From Alligator mississippiensis (taxonomy: Eukaryota > Chordata > Crocodylia > Alligatoridae), in NCBI RefSeq assembly GCF_030867095.1, contig NC_081824.1, positions 237,982,719 to 238,046,718 of the forward strand: DNA of 64,000 nt, in the 5' to 3' direction. The notes under the pieces are model-generated. The model saw nothing but the letters and a program-made list of their open reading frames with translations. It was not told the DNA's origin and did no database searches. The position numbers and the translations under genes are program-made. Positions 36,330 to 48,139 of this stretch are shown here, piece after piece (the first letter of the stretch is position 1; every line of letters starts with the position of its first letter).

Positions 36330-38430
36330 GAGGCTGGCGCTGACCATACAGCAGCTCACAGGCAATTCAGGAAATTTTTGGAAAGTGCAAGGGACAATTT
36401 CCTGGTGCAAGTGCTGAAGCAGCCAGCTAGGGGTCATGCTCTTCTTGATCTGCTGCTCACAAACCAGGATGATGTGGTGGGGAATGTAGTAGTGGATGTA
36501 GCAACTTCAGCAGCAGTGACCATGAGATGACTGAGTTCAGGATCCTGAGGAAAGGAAGAATGAAGGGCAGCAGAGTAAAGACTCTGGACTTCAGAAAATC
36601 AGACTTCAACTTACTCAGGAAACTGATAGGCAGGATGAGTTCCTCCCCTGGAAGGGCAGTCTGAAGGAGAGAGGAGTCTAGGAGTCTACTTTAAATAAGT
36701 CTTACTGAGAGTACAGGAACAAACCATCTCAATGTGGAAGACTAGCAAGTATGGCAAAAGACCAGTTTGGCTTAGCAGTGAATTCTTCAGTAAATTAAAT
36801 CACAAAAAGGAAGCTTATAAGAAGTGGAAACTTGGACACATAACTAGGGAGGAGTATAAGAGTATTGCTCCTGCATGCAGGGATGAAGTCAGGAAGGCCA
36901 AAGTGCAATTGGAGTTGCAGCTAGCAAAGGATGTGAATGGTAATAAGAAGGGTTTCTACAAGTATGTGGGTAGCAAGAGGAGGCTGAGGGAAAGCGTGGG
37001 TCCCTTACTGAATGGGGGAGGCATCCTTGTGACAGAGAATGCAGAAAAAGCTGAAATCTCATGAGGTTCAACAAGGACAAGTGCAAAGTCCTGCACTTAG
37101 GACAGAACAATCCCATGCACCAGTACAAACTGGGGGCTGACCAGCTGGGCAGCAGCTCTGCAGAAAAGACCTGGGGGTTACAGTGGACAATAGGCTGAAT
37201 ATGAGCCAGCAGTGTGCCCTTGTTGCTGAAAAGGCTAGCGGCATACTGGGCTGCATTGGTAGGCGTGTTGCCAGCAGGTCAAAGGAAGTGATTATTCCCC
37301 TCTACTCAGCACTGGTGAAGCCATATCTGGAGTGTTCAGTTTTGCTCCACCCCCAACTACAGAAAAGATTTGGATAAATTGGACAGAATTCAGCGGAGGG
37401 CAACAAAAATGGTGAGGTGCCTGGGGGACATGACTTCTGAGGAGAGGGTAAGGGAACTGGGCTTAATGGGTGCCTATACACACCATGGAGTTTAATTCTC
37501 ATTAAATTAAATAGGTTTATAACATTTAAATTTGTTTATTTTGGAGTGTCACATCAGTGTTTGCATGCATTAGGTTTTTTAATGAATTACGATTTGGAAC
37601 CTCGCACCAGTGTTTGCACACAGTTGGTTTTCAAACTAATTAAGCCTAGTCCCCAGCCAGTGCCATAGAAGAGCAGGACAGTCCAGTGCTGCCCTGCCTC
37701 CAGCCCGGGGCCCCTCACCTGTGCCCTGCCCCACAGCTGTGGGTGCACGGAGCTGGCAAACAGCACAAGAAAAAAAAGCAGAAGCAATTTGAAAGTGGAA
37801 GCAACTTGAAGGGGTGAACTACAAAAAAGTCGCAGTGCCATTTGGTGGACAGAGACGCTCACTACATGTCTTTGAGTGCCTCTGTGTTTGCACACAATGA
37901 ATCTATGGACATGACACTTTAATTCCTGGTGAGCCAAACTAAACTACATTTGAGGAGTTTTACTTTTGTACACCAGAAGGACTTTTAAAGCATCCAGAAA
38001 ACCTGCTCGTGCAAACAGTTACACCATTGCAGCTCATGAAAGGGTAAAAAATGTGGTGTATACCAAGATGCAATTAGTCTAGAGAAGAGAAGACTGAGAG
38101 GAGATTTAATAGCAGCCTCCAACTACCTGAAGGGTGGTTCAAAAGACAATGGAGCTAGACTGTTCTCAGTGGTGGCAGATGACACCAATAAGGAGCAATG
38201 GTCTCAAGTTGCAGCAAGGGAAGTTTAGGTTAGATATTAGGAAGAATTTTATCATAAGGAAGGTAGTAAAACACTGGAACAGGTTACCCAGAGAGGTGGT
38301 GGAATCTCCATCCTTGTAGGTTTTTAAGACCCAGCTAGACAAAGCTAGTTGGGGATGGTCCTGCTTTGAGAAGGGGGCTGGACTAGATGACCTCCTGAGG
38401 TCCCTTCCAACCCTAATTTTCTATGATTCA
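36330..38430 (+). mobile_element. CR1 LINE with internal deletion and an insertion
   Basis: About 36340-36540 carries the end of the CR1 endonuclease ([20 protein letters not shown]). 36732-37064 carries the connector (KPVWLSSEFF-like, then GFYKYVGSKRRLRESVGPLL). At 37056 the sequence jumps directly to the region after the FADD box ([17 protein letters not shown]), so the reverse-transcriptase core is deleted. It then runs to [15 protein letters not shown]. At 37465 it is interrupted by the insertion 37466-38073 and resumes with TTAGTCTAGAGAAG, ending at about 38430 with the CR1 tail. Confidence 0.88.
37466..38073. mobile_element. PIF/Harbinger-like insertion inside the CR1, TTA duplication
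   Basis: The surrounding CR1 text GGGCTTA...TTAGTCTAGAG is split by 608 bases, with TTA on both sides (37463-37465 and 38074-38076). The left end ATGGGTGCCTATACACACC shares GGGTGCCTATACA with the MITE at 7526-7640. The right end in reverse complement carries TATACACCACA at a similar distance. No transposase is encoded. Confidence 0.6.
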
Positions 38431-39548
38431 GTCTTGAAGTCCAATATTCATATATTTTAAAAGATAAGATCTTTCTCTCATGGCTGTATTAGTTTTTATC
38501 TGCATTTAAGCAGCTCAGAAGAGCAAGACACTGGGCAGTTTATTTCTCACTGGCAGCATCCCTGCCACTTTGATTCTTATAGTATTTCATTGCAAATGTA
38601 ATCTCTAAAAATAGTCTCAGCCAGGACTTACATAAGGTTAGAGGAAGGCTGGGTATGTTACGCAGTAATAAAAAACATGAATGTTTGAACAGTACTTTCC
38701 ACTGAAGGACTAAATTCAGGACAAACCATTGATATCTATACCTATATATCTATCTAGATATCTAGATATACACACAGCAATTGACATATATATAGAATAT
38801 ATATGTGTGTGTGTATGTGGGTATTTATATATACATACATACATACACATATATGTATACACATACATACATACATACACACATATAAATCTGACCGGTA
38901 ACTAATGCATGTAAGCATTCATTTCACTTACAATTTGCACAAGTCCATTGGGTGCAGAATGCAAAAAGTGTAGTCTACAGAATTTCTGGAGCTGATCCTG
39001 CTTTCAGTTATGCTAGCGTAAAATGAAACTAATTCTATCTGCTGCAAAAATAAAACACCTCATTCACTTTTACCAGAGATGAACAGAGGACAGAGCCTGA
39101 AGTTTAGATTCAGTATCATAGTTCATGTGAGCTCAGACCTGATCTTTTTAATTTGGGCCTTATCAATTTTTTATAGCCTAAAAGAGGAGAAGAGTGACTT
39201 TTCATCTCTTTTGCTGAATATCCAACTTGCTTAATCTGATTTTTCATATTAAGCATCAATCTCCACCAGAGCCTAATGGGTTTTTGCTTCCCTGTCATCT
39301 AGTCAGTAATCAGAAGCTCTGTCTTCAGACGTTGGCCGATGACTATTGCTGATGCAAGATGCAATAAATTATGGCTCACTCTCCAGCAGCAATATCAACT
39401 CAAAATACCAACAGATGCTAAAATAATTCTGGGGTCAGTAAAGGTAACAGATAAAATTCTAAGGTACACAAGGAGCAAATAGGTTGAATAAGGAGAACAA
39501 ACTTTTCTGAACTTGGCTACAGCTTTGAAATGGGTTGTATTTCTCAGT
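38431..39548. other. Unassigned sequence with a compound microsatellite
   Basis: About 38738-38888 is a compound of TA, TG and CATA units. The rest shows nothing recognisable. Confidence 0.6.
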
Positions 39549-39556
39549 CTCTTGGC

Positions 39557-39850
39557 CAGGGCTGGATTAACTCTTTAGTGGCCCTAGGCAAATAAACTCA
39601 TGGGCCCCAGGCCGGTTGAAACACCCCTCCCCACCTTGGCACTGCTTCCTGTGGGGAGTAGGGCTCAGAGCCACAGCTAGGAAGCAGCTGCTGCTGCAGC
39701 GAGGCCTGCAGAGCGGAGGGGAAGGGAAGGGCAGGAAAGAGAGGTGAATGGGGCTATTCCTGCTGATGCCATGGAGGGAAAGACCAGGGCTGCCAGCAGC
39801 TTAGGGCTATAGGCATGTGACTAGTTTGCCTATGCATTAATATGGCCCTG
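39557..39850. mobile_element. hAT-type MITE (294 bp), perfect 8-bp duplication
   Basis: The left end is CAGGGCTGGATTAA, the right end in reverse complement CAGGGCCATATTAA. The shared subterminal motif is CTAGGCAAA at the left and ATAGGCAAACTAG at the right. The 8-mer CTCTTGGC is exact on both sides (39549-39556 and 39851-39858). The middle is purine-rich (GGGGAAGGGAAGGGCAGG), with no coding sequence. Confidence 0.9.
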
Positions 39851-39858
39851 CTCTTGGC

Positions 39859-41689
39859 AACTGGCAAATAAATGCACAAAAATTGGGTTATATATTGAAA
39901 AGCTTGCTTGATATGTGTTCAAAACTACAGGAGTGTTCCAATTCTGTCCACTTCAGTAACAAAAAAATAATTTATATGTCTTTATGATAAATCAAATAGA
40001 GTTTAAAATATACAGCTATTATTTTGACAGCAGTGATGTCTGACCCCTGGGCAGGTCTAATGAGTTCATAGATTAAACTATTTATTTACCAGTGAGTTTC
40101 TTAAACTAATTCAGCTTTAATAAATTAATCCAAAATAGTGCAGCTGTTTTCTAGTAGGATGCTTACTACATGTAGATCATTGGTGTCTTAGGATATAATG
40201 GTGTTGCAGCATATCCAAGCTTTTTCTAAAGAAACTTGAGGAAATTTCCATTTGAATGACAGTGTAGTAGTGCATCAGATTCCTCAAATGATAACGATCA
40301 TAGGACATCTTTAGGATCTGATTGCAAATTTACAACAAATCAGCTTTCCAAAATTAAGAATATTTACTCTGGAAAATCTTAGGAATGCTTAAATCCAAAG
40401 ATTTATATTTTAAAAATTTCTTTAAAAGAATGTTCATGTTCCTCATTAAGTGCACAGTTGGTTACTGCATGGGTAAAAGCTCAGTATTTCTTTTTATCCT
40501 CATTACAAATTGTGTGTCCCTATGTCTTATGTTCTACATAAGATGAATTATTAATTTCTTTAGGGTCTCTTTCTACAACATTCCTCACTGTGGTATCTGA
40601 GCAACTTATAAACATTAATGAATTTATTTTCACACCACTCTTTGATGTAAAGTATTATTTTTTATTATTTCTGTGAACAGGATACTGAAGTGTACACATT
40701 TTGGATGTCCAGCTGAAGATACCTACAGCCTGATTTTTTTCAGAGTACTTAGTATTTTTATGGCTCTCTTTCTGTTGTCACTTGCTACCATGAGTGTGCA
40801 GTGAATATATCACTCAGGAACTTTGATAGTGGGAGGAAACATCCATTTCCCTGGAATCCATTTGATTTAAACAAGAGATTCTTTTTTTCTTTCCCTGCAG
40901 CCCTCTGCCTCATTCACTATACCCTTTCTATATCCAACAAACAGATAACTTACAGACTTCATTGGCTACACAACCCCATTTTATTTCTTGGAGCTGTGGA
41001 AAAACAGCATGCAATTATGCATTTAAAGACTATATTATAATACATTTTCACCAGACACTATGCAACCCTCATTTGCCTAATGTGCTACACTGGAGTTGCC
41101 TACTTTGCTCTTTAAACCATGAGTAAACAGGAATTCCATCATATGGAATTGTACTGGCCCTGATGTGGTCCAAGAGACAGGGTTTGCACCTCCAAGAGCC
41201 ACAGCTCACACCTCTGTCACTTGAGTAGCTGCTTATACTAGTAGTTTACCCTTGATGAGTAAGTATACACTGCAATAACAGGTGTGATTGCAAAGTATGT
41301 AGCAGTACCTGAGTTTGCTACAAACTAGCTAGTCTGAGTACCAAAAACTGTTTAGACACAACCAACTAGGCATCATTGCAGATTGCAAAACCTCTTTGGG
41401 ACCCTGGTTAAATACAGAGGTGCCTAGACCATGATGATCTCCATGCTGTCACTGCAGTAATGCTATCTGTGCTCCTGCCAGCTAGTTTAAAGCACTTTTG
41501 AAGCATAATGGTGTCTTCTGTGAACCAGAACCTAGGTGAGACAGATCTCATCAATAGAAATCGCTGACAGCCTGGTTCTAGGGAGGGATGCTACCTTGTA
41601 GATAAAGTTCTGCCTCTGTCCCCTGGCTCCCATCCTACCTCTTTCTATACTTTCCTTCCTGCTTCATTCTCCATCTCTATCATTTGTGT
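39859..41689. other. AT-rich sequence without recognised features
   Basis: No repeat ends, exons or strong symmetry were seen. The base composition and absence of old LINE text suggest this may be largely unique DNA. Confidence 0.35.
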
Positions 41690-42412
41690 CTGTGTACCCA
41701 GCTCGAACACCTAGATTATGTCCTGGTCCTCCATTGCTGTTTTTTCTCTCAAGCCCAACCTTTGCTTCTCAGCCCATACTAGTAGAGTCAAATGATTACC
41801 TTGGGGCTTTCATGCTGCACAGACCTAAGAAGAACACTGAGAGCACAGGGGAGATAGTGTCCTTCCTGTTAGTTTTGGTGCCTGGCACCGCAATGGCCCC
41901 TAACTGTAGGAAGAACAATTGCAAAAAAGTTCTCTCCAATCTCTCAGTCCAGATCCTCAAAGGAAATTTACAAAACACTTCTCAGAGATGAGCCTATGAA
42001 CTCCACTTCATCAACCTCCTGGATACTAAAAATCATGGACTAAATATAGACATTGGATTTATGACACATTATAACCTGCCTGACATCTGACTCCCCAGAT
42101 ATCTCTCCACTTTCATCCCCCTTCTCTCTCTTTTCCCCTCCCCTCCCCCACCCCTCCCCAGCCTGTCTGTCACCCACCGACTCCTCAATCTACATTTACC
42201 TGCCTTGTATGCATACCACCCCAGCTGCTGGCTTCTTTACTTTTCATTCCGTCCAGGAAGAGCACACACCAACTGCTGAAACTTCCTTAGCCTGACGAAG
42301 GGTTTTTGAACCCGAAAGCTTGCTTAATAACTATTTTCCAACTATTTGGGTTGGTCTAATAAGATATCAGATTCACCCAAGGAACCTTGTCTGCCTAGTT
42401 ATCTCCATAACA
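41690..42412 (+). mobile_element. Penelope-like element 3' end
   Basis: At about 41930-42090 the plus strand reads ELHFINLLDTKNHGLNIDIG then FMTHY, matching the terminal residues of Penelope-like proteins (a KFNTLKNGLNKDIGFMSHY type ending). A TGA stop lies at about 42088-42090. An in-frame stop lies just upstream (TGA, about 41989). The 3' end carries CCTGACGAAGGGTTTTTGAA then CCCGAAAGCTTGC, the usual 3' signature, finishing with CCTTGTCTGCCTAG. Confidence 0.75.
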
Positions 42413-44500
42413 CTCCAGAATAAAGCACATTTCTTAGCTTAGTGGGATTTCTTTGTGACATCTGTTAGCACCTGGGAACTGTGTGGGGATGCAGCAGAAG
42501 TAGAGATGAACTCTTTGGATCATAATGATGCTGAACACTCATGGACTTCTGCTGATTATGTGCTATCTGCAATTTTTCAGTGGTTTATAACCTGGCCAAA
42601 TTTGGTCAGATTTTATAGGACTGACAAAAGGCACCTCTCTAACAACAGGGCATATCATATTTCCATATTTCAAGCTTCTGAACTAAACAATTACAATACT
42701 TTCACATTTATAAGAATGTTATAGTTTCATTGCTAGAATTTTTTTTTAACTTTGCTCTAAGACAGAAAATTGAAAGGAACCCAGGATTGAAAATTTCAGT
42801 TCAAAAGGTTAAAATTTGGCAAAGTCATGAGCAACTAAAAGAGTCCTTATAATATTAAAAATATCAATTCTATGATGTGCCATCAACACTGTCTCTGTGT
42901 AATCTTATATTGTCTTAGAATCTACTTTGGGGCTAGACATGGAAATGTCTTCCTGTTTTTCCCCACTGTAGTTAGTTTTTAAAGTCTTATGAATGGCTTG
43001 CTTCAGGGCATCTCAAGGTTACTCCTGACTTTTTTTTCCAGCCCTTCACCTATGTATCTTGCAACCTTCTTTTTCAGAATACTTTGAAAATCCCAAAGGT
43101 TGAATCTTCATTTGACCTTCTGCCCTCTGCTTCTGCAACCTCATGTTGAAGTTGAAGTTTACAGCTTAAAGCCCATATTTTGAATTTTTTCTTAAATGTA
43201 ATTTACAGTGTATATGCAATTGTTTTAGGGAAGTATATAAGCGAACCATTAAAATATTCAGAATTTGTATGGATTACTAGAAAAATAAAAAATAAAGTTT
43301 AAGGCCAACATTTTCAGAAGTGCTCATCAATATTGGGTGCCTCTGTTCTGGATGTTCAACAGGAGACATCCTGCATGTCAATTTTAGAGGTGTTGAGGTA
43401 TAGTGGATAAAAACTGAGGCACTGAGCACCAGTGAGCACTTATTTTTTATAAGTTTTTATAATCTAAGTGGTTTTATTTTAACCACTGAGATATGTAGGT
43501 TTCAGTTTTGATTTTTATGGCATAGCTGGGAAATAAAGCATAAACTTGTTTTAATAAAGACTCTATTTACAAATCCTTACCTTGATCATAGGATCCCTGT
43601 GATAGCACCAAGACTCTTGGTTTTGCTCAGCAGTGTTGAAGTGAGGTGGAAAGATACGTAGGTGCAGAGAAAGAGGAACAAACAGAAAGACAGAGAAAGC
43701 CCAAGTAGAAAAGTATATTAAGTAGTTTGGGATGTTAAAAATAAAACCAGCATGCTGAGCCATGTGACCATGTGGCTCGGCTTACAGAGATACCATTTCA
43801 CTGTATTTATTAACACTGTCACTTCTGGAGTGATGTTTAACAGAGAAAGCAGGAGAGGAAGAAATGACTCATGTCTTTGGAATTGGATGTTTGGTGAAAT
43901 GGCTAATAAACATTTTCCACATACAAGAACTATTTTTTGTGTGTGTCCTGCAGTCCTTTAACACATCCATGCTACCACTTACCCAGAATTTAAATCTAAC
44001 TGCCCATATTGGTCTGTGCCCTTCATTGGTCTCATAACTATGCTTTTTCCTCCTATTGTTATGAACTCCAGCAACAGAAACTAATACACAGTAATGGCAT
44101 GTATCTAATTGCCTGCAGACTTATTTCTGTACTGCAAAAAATCCAAAGATACAAGCAATTTCTATTTCATGCCTCTGCCATTTCTCGGGGGAAGGGAGGT
44201 GGGGAAGGGGAAGAGGGGAAAAGAGGAGAGAGGAAGGGGGAGATACCACCTTGGTGGAGATCCAGAAGTATTCTGCTAAAGTCCAGGCCAAGAAAAGGCT
44301 TACAACTATCTTCAAGAACCAACTATAGCTATTAAAGATGGCTTGACAAAAAAAAATGATGGAGGCTAGTAGACAATACCTCTAAAATGCATTGTTATTC
44401 CTACATTATAGTACAGGCTTGCTGCACAGTACCCACATGTGCATGCTTACTGAAAAGTAAAAATGTTTAATAACAAGTAAATTTGCTACCTGTAACTAGT
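42413..44500. other. Mostly unassigned sequence upstream of FBXO40
   Basis: No LINE or LTR text was recognised. A purine-rich low-complexity stretch lies at 44185-44250. The segment near 43580 holds a good minus-strand splice donor, listed separately as a possible FBXO40 start exon. Confidence 0.35.
43581..43589 (-). CDS. Possible FBXO40 start codon exon (tentative)
   Basis: On the minus strand ATGATCAAG is followed by a strong donor (AAG|GTAAGG, 43581|43580). Phase 0 would join it to the first codon of the large exon (26650), giving M-I-K then RNPPGQH, close to the short start before the matching block in mammals. The ATG context is weak and a three-codon match has no statistical force, so this is only a pointer for transcript data. 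The true start could lie elsewhere or outside the window. Confidence 0.2.
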
Positions 44501-45059
44501 TATTGCACATGTAGATGTGACCTGGGAACAAGTTTATTTCCAGGCCACCTCTGCCACTCGGGGGCTGACCTGAGGCTAGCCCCAGGGCTCTAGACTGGGA
44601 GCCTCTCCTGCCCCAGGGCTGGGTTGCCTCTATGGCTTCCTGTAGGCATTTTGAGCCCTGGGGCACACCAGCAAAGAGCCCAAGGGTACTGCAGGCCCCT
44701 GTGTCCCCCTGGGAAGGCCGCAGGCCAACTGCCTTAGCCTGCTTGCAGCCCAGCGCTGCTGCCTGGCACTGCACTGCCACGCACCTCGCAGTGCAGTTCC
44801 CATGCCATCCAGGCCAGCAGGTTGCTGCAGGTTGCAGCCAGGACTGCCAGCACCCAGGCCCAGCTGCAAGCAGCTTCTGACTTCTGGGGCCAGCTCCACC
44901 TGCCTGCAGCCCACCCCCAGCAGCCTGCTATGAGCCTGCAGGTACTGCAGGCCATTGCCTTAGCCGTATGGCTGCCAGTCCCAGCCATGCCGGGGCGCAG
45001 AGACAGCTGTGCAGAGGCCCATGGTGGTGCCCTCCTTGTCCATGGCCATGGCCATGCTG
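44501..45059. other. GC-rich left part of the Harbinger neighbourhood
   Basis: CpG-poor, GC-rich sequence with CAGGCC/CTGCAGG motifs gives many chance frames on both strands. It precedes the Myb/SANT-like domain and is probably decayed coding or flanking sequence of that gene. No terminal inverted repeat was identified. Confidence 0.4.
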
Positions 45060-45298
45060 TACACACCACCCATGGCCCCAATTGGTCCATGGAGGAAACT
45101 GGTGCCCTCGTGGTGCTGGGCGGAAAGGTGGAGGGGCAGCACCAGTTTGAGCAGAATGGACATTCCAACACCCATGTCTATGAGGTGCTGTCAGGCCAGA
45201 TGTGGGAGCATGGGCACTTCCAGTCACTGCGGCAGTGCCGCATAAATGTCAAGGCCTTGTGGGCACAGTGGATCACCATCACAGACCACAACTGTTAA
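45060..45298 (+). pseudogene. Myb/SANT-like (trihelix) DNA-binding domain, Harbinger-associated
   Basis: The frame ending at 45298 reads NWSMEETGALVVLGGKVEGQ, then NTHVYEVLSGQMWEHGHFQS and QCRINVKALWAQW. This is the Myb/SANT-like fold seen in Harbinger accessory proteins and their domesticated relatives (a WS.EET..L...W... start, a Q/S-rich middle and a QCR.K.K.L...Y helix). Conserved tryptophans remain, but the third-helix region ends in a stop (45296-45298) and no start codon with context is evident. The likely function was DNA binding for a PIF/Harbinger transposase, which lies broken on the opposite strand at 49785-51113. Confidence 0.65.
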
Positions 45299-45877
45299 GT
45301 CAAGGAGTGCCTATAATTCCATGCCTTTTATGTGGCAACTGACAGACATTTTTTTTTTAAATATATTTCTATATAGTTATAGATAGATAGATAGATACAC
45401 ACATCATCTAGCATAAAACTTTCCATCACACACCTTAAACCACATTAAGAAACCATGAACCTGTTACAATAAACGCAGCAGCTCCCCTGCATCCCCATGC
45501 ACCCACCCACTGCCCTTCCCTAACCCAATCTCAGTCCCTTAGTCCAAACCCTGATTTGGGGTTTGCATTCTCAGTTCATTCCCTGTCCTTGTTGCTGTCG
45601 ATTTTGCTGTCACTTCCATTGCTGCTGATCCTGTTGCTGTCTTCCTCACTGTCTCTGAGTCCAGTTACAACATTGTCCTTTCCTTTTTCTCTGTCTTCTT
45701 CCCCTCCCAGGGGGTCTTCAGACTGTGACAAGTGTCCCTTTTCCAGGTGGAATTGTCTGCGTCTACTGATGGACATACTCAGGCCCCAGGACCCAGGCCG
45801 CTGTCTATAGCTGCATGGGTGGCCTGCCCAAGCTCCATCTTTGGCCTGGCACCCCCGGTGACACATCACCAGGAGAG
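45299..45877. other. Unassigned sequence with a GATA microsatellite
   Basis: An A/T-rich run and ATAGATAGATAG units lie at 45343-45395. A CT-rich stretch follows to 45720. The sequence runs up to the target duplication of the LTR at 45883. Confidence 0.4.
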
Positions 45878-45882
45878 GGCCC

Positions 45883-46719
45883 TGTGCGGGCCGGGAGCAG
45901 TCCGAGGCCCTTTTTTCGCGCAGTGGGCTGTCGCCAGCAGCCCGGACACGCCGGGTTGGGGAAGACAGGCGGCACGCTAGAATTAGGCATGGACGCTTAG
46001 TGGTTGATTTAAGATTATTTTACTTACACCGAAGATGGTCGCGGTGCAGGCAGGAAAACTTGCTTGAGTTGCGGTTACAAAACAAAACAAAAAACTCGAA
46101 CCTGCAGAACGTAAGGGTACATTGCAATGGGGTTTCGGCGACGGGAGATGAACAAAAACCTCAGGACTACGTCGCAATGGGGTTTTGGCGACGGGAAGAA
46201 AAAAACTGCAGGACTCAAACCCCAGGTAGAGCTCTGGATTCACTCACACAAAGTTTGCTAGGCTCCATGGAACTTTGCGCACAGGGAAGGGTACGTCGAG
46301 GGATCAGGCGGCGACGGGGAGAGGCGAGAGGCTGATCAGACCCCTATAGCCTTCTTGAGATACACGCTGGGTCCGATAGGCTCCGCAGCGCTTAGAGATC
46401 TTCACGAGACGTGAAGTTCTCCTCTTCCAGATGGTTGTGGAGTCCTCCAACTTGGGCGGAAACCACTCAAGCCTCTTATACGGCTAGCAAGCCAATCGCT
46501 AGCCGCCACTTAGGAATAATTTAGAGCTGACCAATAGTGGGGCACGAATCTCAATACAAACGGCGGGAATCTGAATACAAACGGCGGGAACTCCTTGCAA
46601 CGTGCATTTCTCTGCTGCAACGAAGAAATGCACCCTGCAAAGAAAGCTACAAATGGTGGGAAATAATTCAGCAGTGCCGAAGCACACACAAACAAAAATC
46701 ACACCCTTGGGTTGTGACA
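45883..46719 (-). mobile_element. Solo LTR, same family as 562-1282, duplication GGCCC
   Basis: On the minus strand the 837-bp unit begins TGTCACAACCCAAGG and ends GGCCCGCACA. GGCCC flanks it exactly (45878-45882 and 46720-46724). On the minus strand ATTGGTCAGC (near 46530) is followed by TATAAG at 46475-46480. The segment is CpG-rich compared with its surroundings, which suggests a fairly recent insertion. A near-duplicate of GCAATGGGGTTTCGGCGACG occurs twice (about 46125 and 46173). No internal region remains. Confidence 0.87.
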
Positions 46720-46724
46720 GGCCC

Positions 46725-48139
46725 CTTGGGTTTCCAGCAGCCTGTCCCACCTAGCTTCCCAGCTGCACCCTCTACCAGCAGCTCGGAGAGCCTGGGCCTC
46801 GCCATATCTGCAGACCCAGGCTTGGGGAGGCTCGGGGAGCCTCTACCAGCCTCACCATATCTGCAGACCCAGGCCCCACCATGAGGCACGGCCAGCCATG
46901 GCAGTGCCAGCTCCTCCCTGGGCAGGGTCCCCGGCCAGGCACCCACCTGCTGTGCCTCACCATTTGAGGATACTGCCTGGAGCCACATGCCGTCACCAAC
47001 CACCGTGACTGCATGAAGCCGCCAGCCATGCCAGCTCCAGCCATGTGATAAGGTCTCTGCCCCTGCCCCCAGCCCCAGCTCACCTGCACTCCCCTTGCCC
47101 AGGGATCTCCTCCCACAGCACACAGGGAGGTGGGAGACAGTGCAAAACTTTATTGAGCAGCTTGTGCCCCTGCAGCTAGGCGGGCACAGGCCTCTTACAT
47201 GCTGAGCAACATGTCATTGCTGGCAGCAATGTCTTCTTTGGCAGTGGGGGACAGGGACATGCAATGCAGCCACCGGGTAGCAGTGGAGGTTGTAGGGTAG
47301 CCCGGGCTTGCCTCCCAAGCCATCGTAGTTCGGGGTCCTGTACCAGATGTGCAGGTGAGCCAGGGCACCATGGCCATCAGCAGCAGCAGGGGGTAGTGGG
47401 TTGGGTAGCCCTCGGCCCACGCAAACAGTTCTTCACACACTGCCTGGGGCATGTGCAGCAGGGGCATACTCGAGGCACAGTTCCAGCACAGAGGTGGGGG
47501 CAGGCCATGGGGCACCTCCCCAGAGAAGACCTCTGTGTGGAGGGCAGGGATGAGGACAGCTCCTTGTCCCAGTTGCCTGGGAGCCCCATGCCCCCTGAGA
47601 CAGGGCGCTGTCGGCTGGGCAGCATCACAGCAGAGCGATTAGCCTCCAGGAGGAGGAATGGGGGAAGCAAGGTCTGGAGCTGCAGCAGCAGGTGCTACCA
47701 GGAACCTGGCCTGTCCCACCCTGGGAACAGGGCAGGGGAGGCAGGCTGCCTGTGGCCAGCAGCCAGTAGCCTGTCAACCTCAGGGCAGTGAGCAGGGATG
47801 GGAGGCTCAGCTGGTGGCTGCCTGGGCCCATGCCTTCCTAGCTGACTTACCATAGTCCCTGGCCACCTGTGCATGCTCAACCCCTGATCTGAGACTGAGT
47901 AGTGCACAGCCCCTGGTACAGAGCATCTTATCTCTGAAATGTTGCAAATTCTCACAAGAACAGCTTTTGTCTCATGGCTCTATAGGGCCTGCAGTTGCAT
48001 GCAGGGGAGAGGCAGCCCTTGGCAGCTGGGATGTGGCCCCAGGGCCACCGCTGTCCACAGCTGGGGCCCTGCAGATGTGTCAGCTCTGCCAGAGGAGGTC
48101 CCTGGCAGACACCTGGTTACGGCATCAGAGGACCAGCTT
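46725..48139. other. GC-rich remnant of Harbinger-type genes
   Basis: Between the LTR and the coiled-coil tail, frames in all directions are open but lack a recognisable domain. On the minus strand, AATAAA lies near 47148-47153, compatible with a former polyadenylation site of a minus-strand transcript. It may include inserted or rearranged transposon sequence. Confidence 0.35.

Noticed and set aside
38738..38888. CRISPR-like or regulatory array
   Set aside because: It is a simple compound microsatellite of TA, TG and CATA units.
47264..47791. 175-codon plus-strand frame
   Set aside because: It sits in GC-rich transposon remnants with equally open opposite frames, and no domain was recognised.
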